Below are positions 63,808-64,000 of a stretch of 64,000 bases of DNA, piece after piece. Position 1 is the stretch's first letter. Every line of letters starts with the position of its first letter. The position numbers were made by a program, and so were the translations under genes. This stretch comes from Blepharisma stoltei (taxonomy: Eukaryota > Ciliophora > Heterotrichea > Heterotrichida > Blepharismidae). The stretch covers positions 992,001 to 1,056,000 of the forward strand of contig CAJZBQ010000005.1 in NCBI GenBank assembly GCA_914767885.1, in the 5' to 3' direction. The notes under the pieces were generated by a model. That model made no database searches and was not told the origin of the DNA. It worked only from the letters and a program-made list of their open reading frames with translations.

Positions 63808-64000
63808 CTATGATCTAAAATTCCTTTTATTTCTTATAAAAGGCATGCCAAGTAGGACAGTGGTTTTTGCCAAAGGAATCCTCATATTTTTTAATACGTC
63901 ATCTTTCATAGTTATGTTTTGATAGATTTCGTGTGGTATATAATTTTTAAATGATGGCCGAAAATCGTCGTTTATCACTCCTGAGTTCTCATCTGACTTC
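63808..64000 (-). CDS. Unknown protein, C-terminal part (runs off window)
   Basis: A minus-strand frame with text such as NDDFRPSFKNYIPHEIYQNITMKDDVLKNMRIPLAKTT ends at TAG 63808-63810. The N-terminus lies beyond the window. Not recognised; the stop could also belong to an unremoved insert. Confidence 0.5.
   Translation of the reverse strand, partial: KSDENSGVINDDFRPSFKNYIPHEIYQNITMKDDVLKNMRIPLAKTTVLLGMPFIRNKRNFRS

Noticed and set aside
1-64000. CRISPR arrays, rRNA genes, bacterial operons or phage genes
   Set aside because: No regularly spaced direct repeats, no rRNA signature and no prokaryotic gene families were seen. Close gene spacing reflects compact ciliate genes with tiny introns.

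Overview
This looks like germline (micronuclear) DNA from a heterotrich ciliate, most likely Blepharisma or a close relative. Three things seen in the sequence support this. (1) UGA is read as tryptophan: conserved proteins run through in-frame TGA (WD40 gene at 35238, RBR gene at 9986, choline-transporter gene several times), while TAA and TAG end the genes. (2) Spliceosomal introns are only 15-16 nt (8125-8139, 32619-32633, 33114-33128, 47259-47273, 47753-47767, 49982-49996, 53849-53863, 57867-57882). (3) About 45 AT-rich inserts break conserved proteins and can be removed precisely, usually between two TA dinucleotides, restoring the frame. These are internal eliminated sequences (IESs), absent from the somatic macronucleus. 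From memory, Blepharisma has this code, these introns and MITE-rich TA-bounded IESs; the species assignment is inference.

Layout. 1-8.5 kb: end of a retroelement in a MAP-kinase gene, a TPR protein, a cNMP-type K+ channel, a dead Rab gene, a RING protein and a coiled-coil protein. 8.9-18 kb: Ariadne-type RBR ligase, a long coiled-coil protein, a four-TM protein, an SLC37-like transporter, OSCP1. 18.6-29 kb: DEAH helicase, a small H3-tail-like protein, Myb factor, UBA5, a protein with a degenerate NDP-kinase domain, two unknowns. 29-41 kb: coiled-coil protein, DP-type cell-cycle factor, F-box protein, SPAG16/PF20, SUN-domain protein, XK-like membrane protein. 41-55 kb: RING protein, acyl carrier protein, PWWP-TFIIS protein, Misato, GRP94/HSP90, AMPK gamma. 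55-64 kb: choline-transporter-like protein, two paralogous mitochondrial-type helix proteins, a zinc protein, a double four-TM protein.

Genes are ordinary housekeeping, ciliary and signalling genes packed with short spacers (8 bp, 12 bp and 28 bp in three cases). The accessory content is unusual: one MITE family with ten copies (at least eight inside genes); four other inverted-repeat families; foldback elements whose ends are themselves hairpins; and at least seven copies of a short non-autonomous retroelement with 11-16 bp target duplications, tandem-repeat 3' tails and a conserved 5' terminal stem-loop. Several retroelements sit inside coding exons and must be removed as if they were IESs. 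Most IESs are TA-bounded, but five junctions are not (TCA twice, AT, TCGA, and a 9-bp repeat).

IES coordinates below run from the first base of the left pointer to the base before the right pointer, so their length is the length removed. All boundaries were worked out by eye from reading frame and protein-family expectation.
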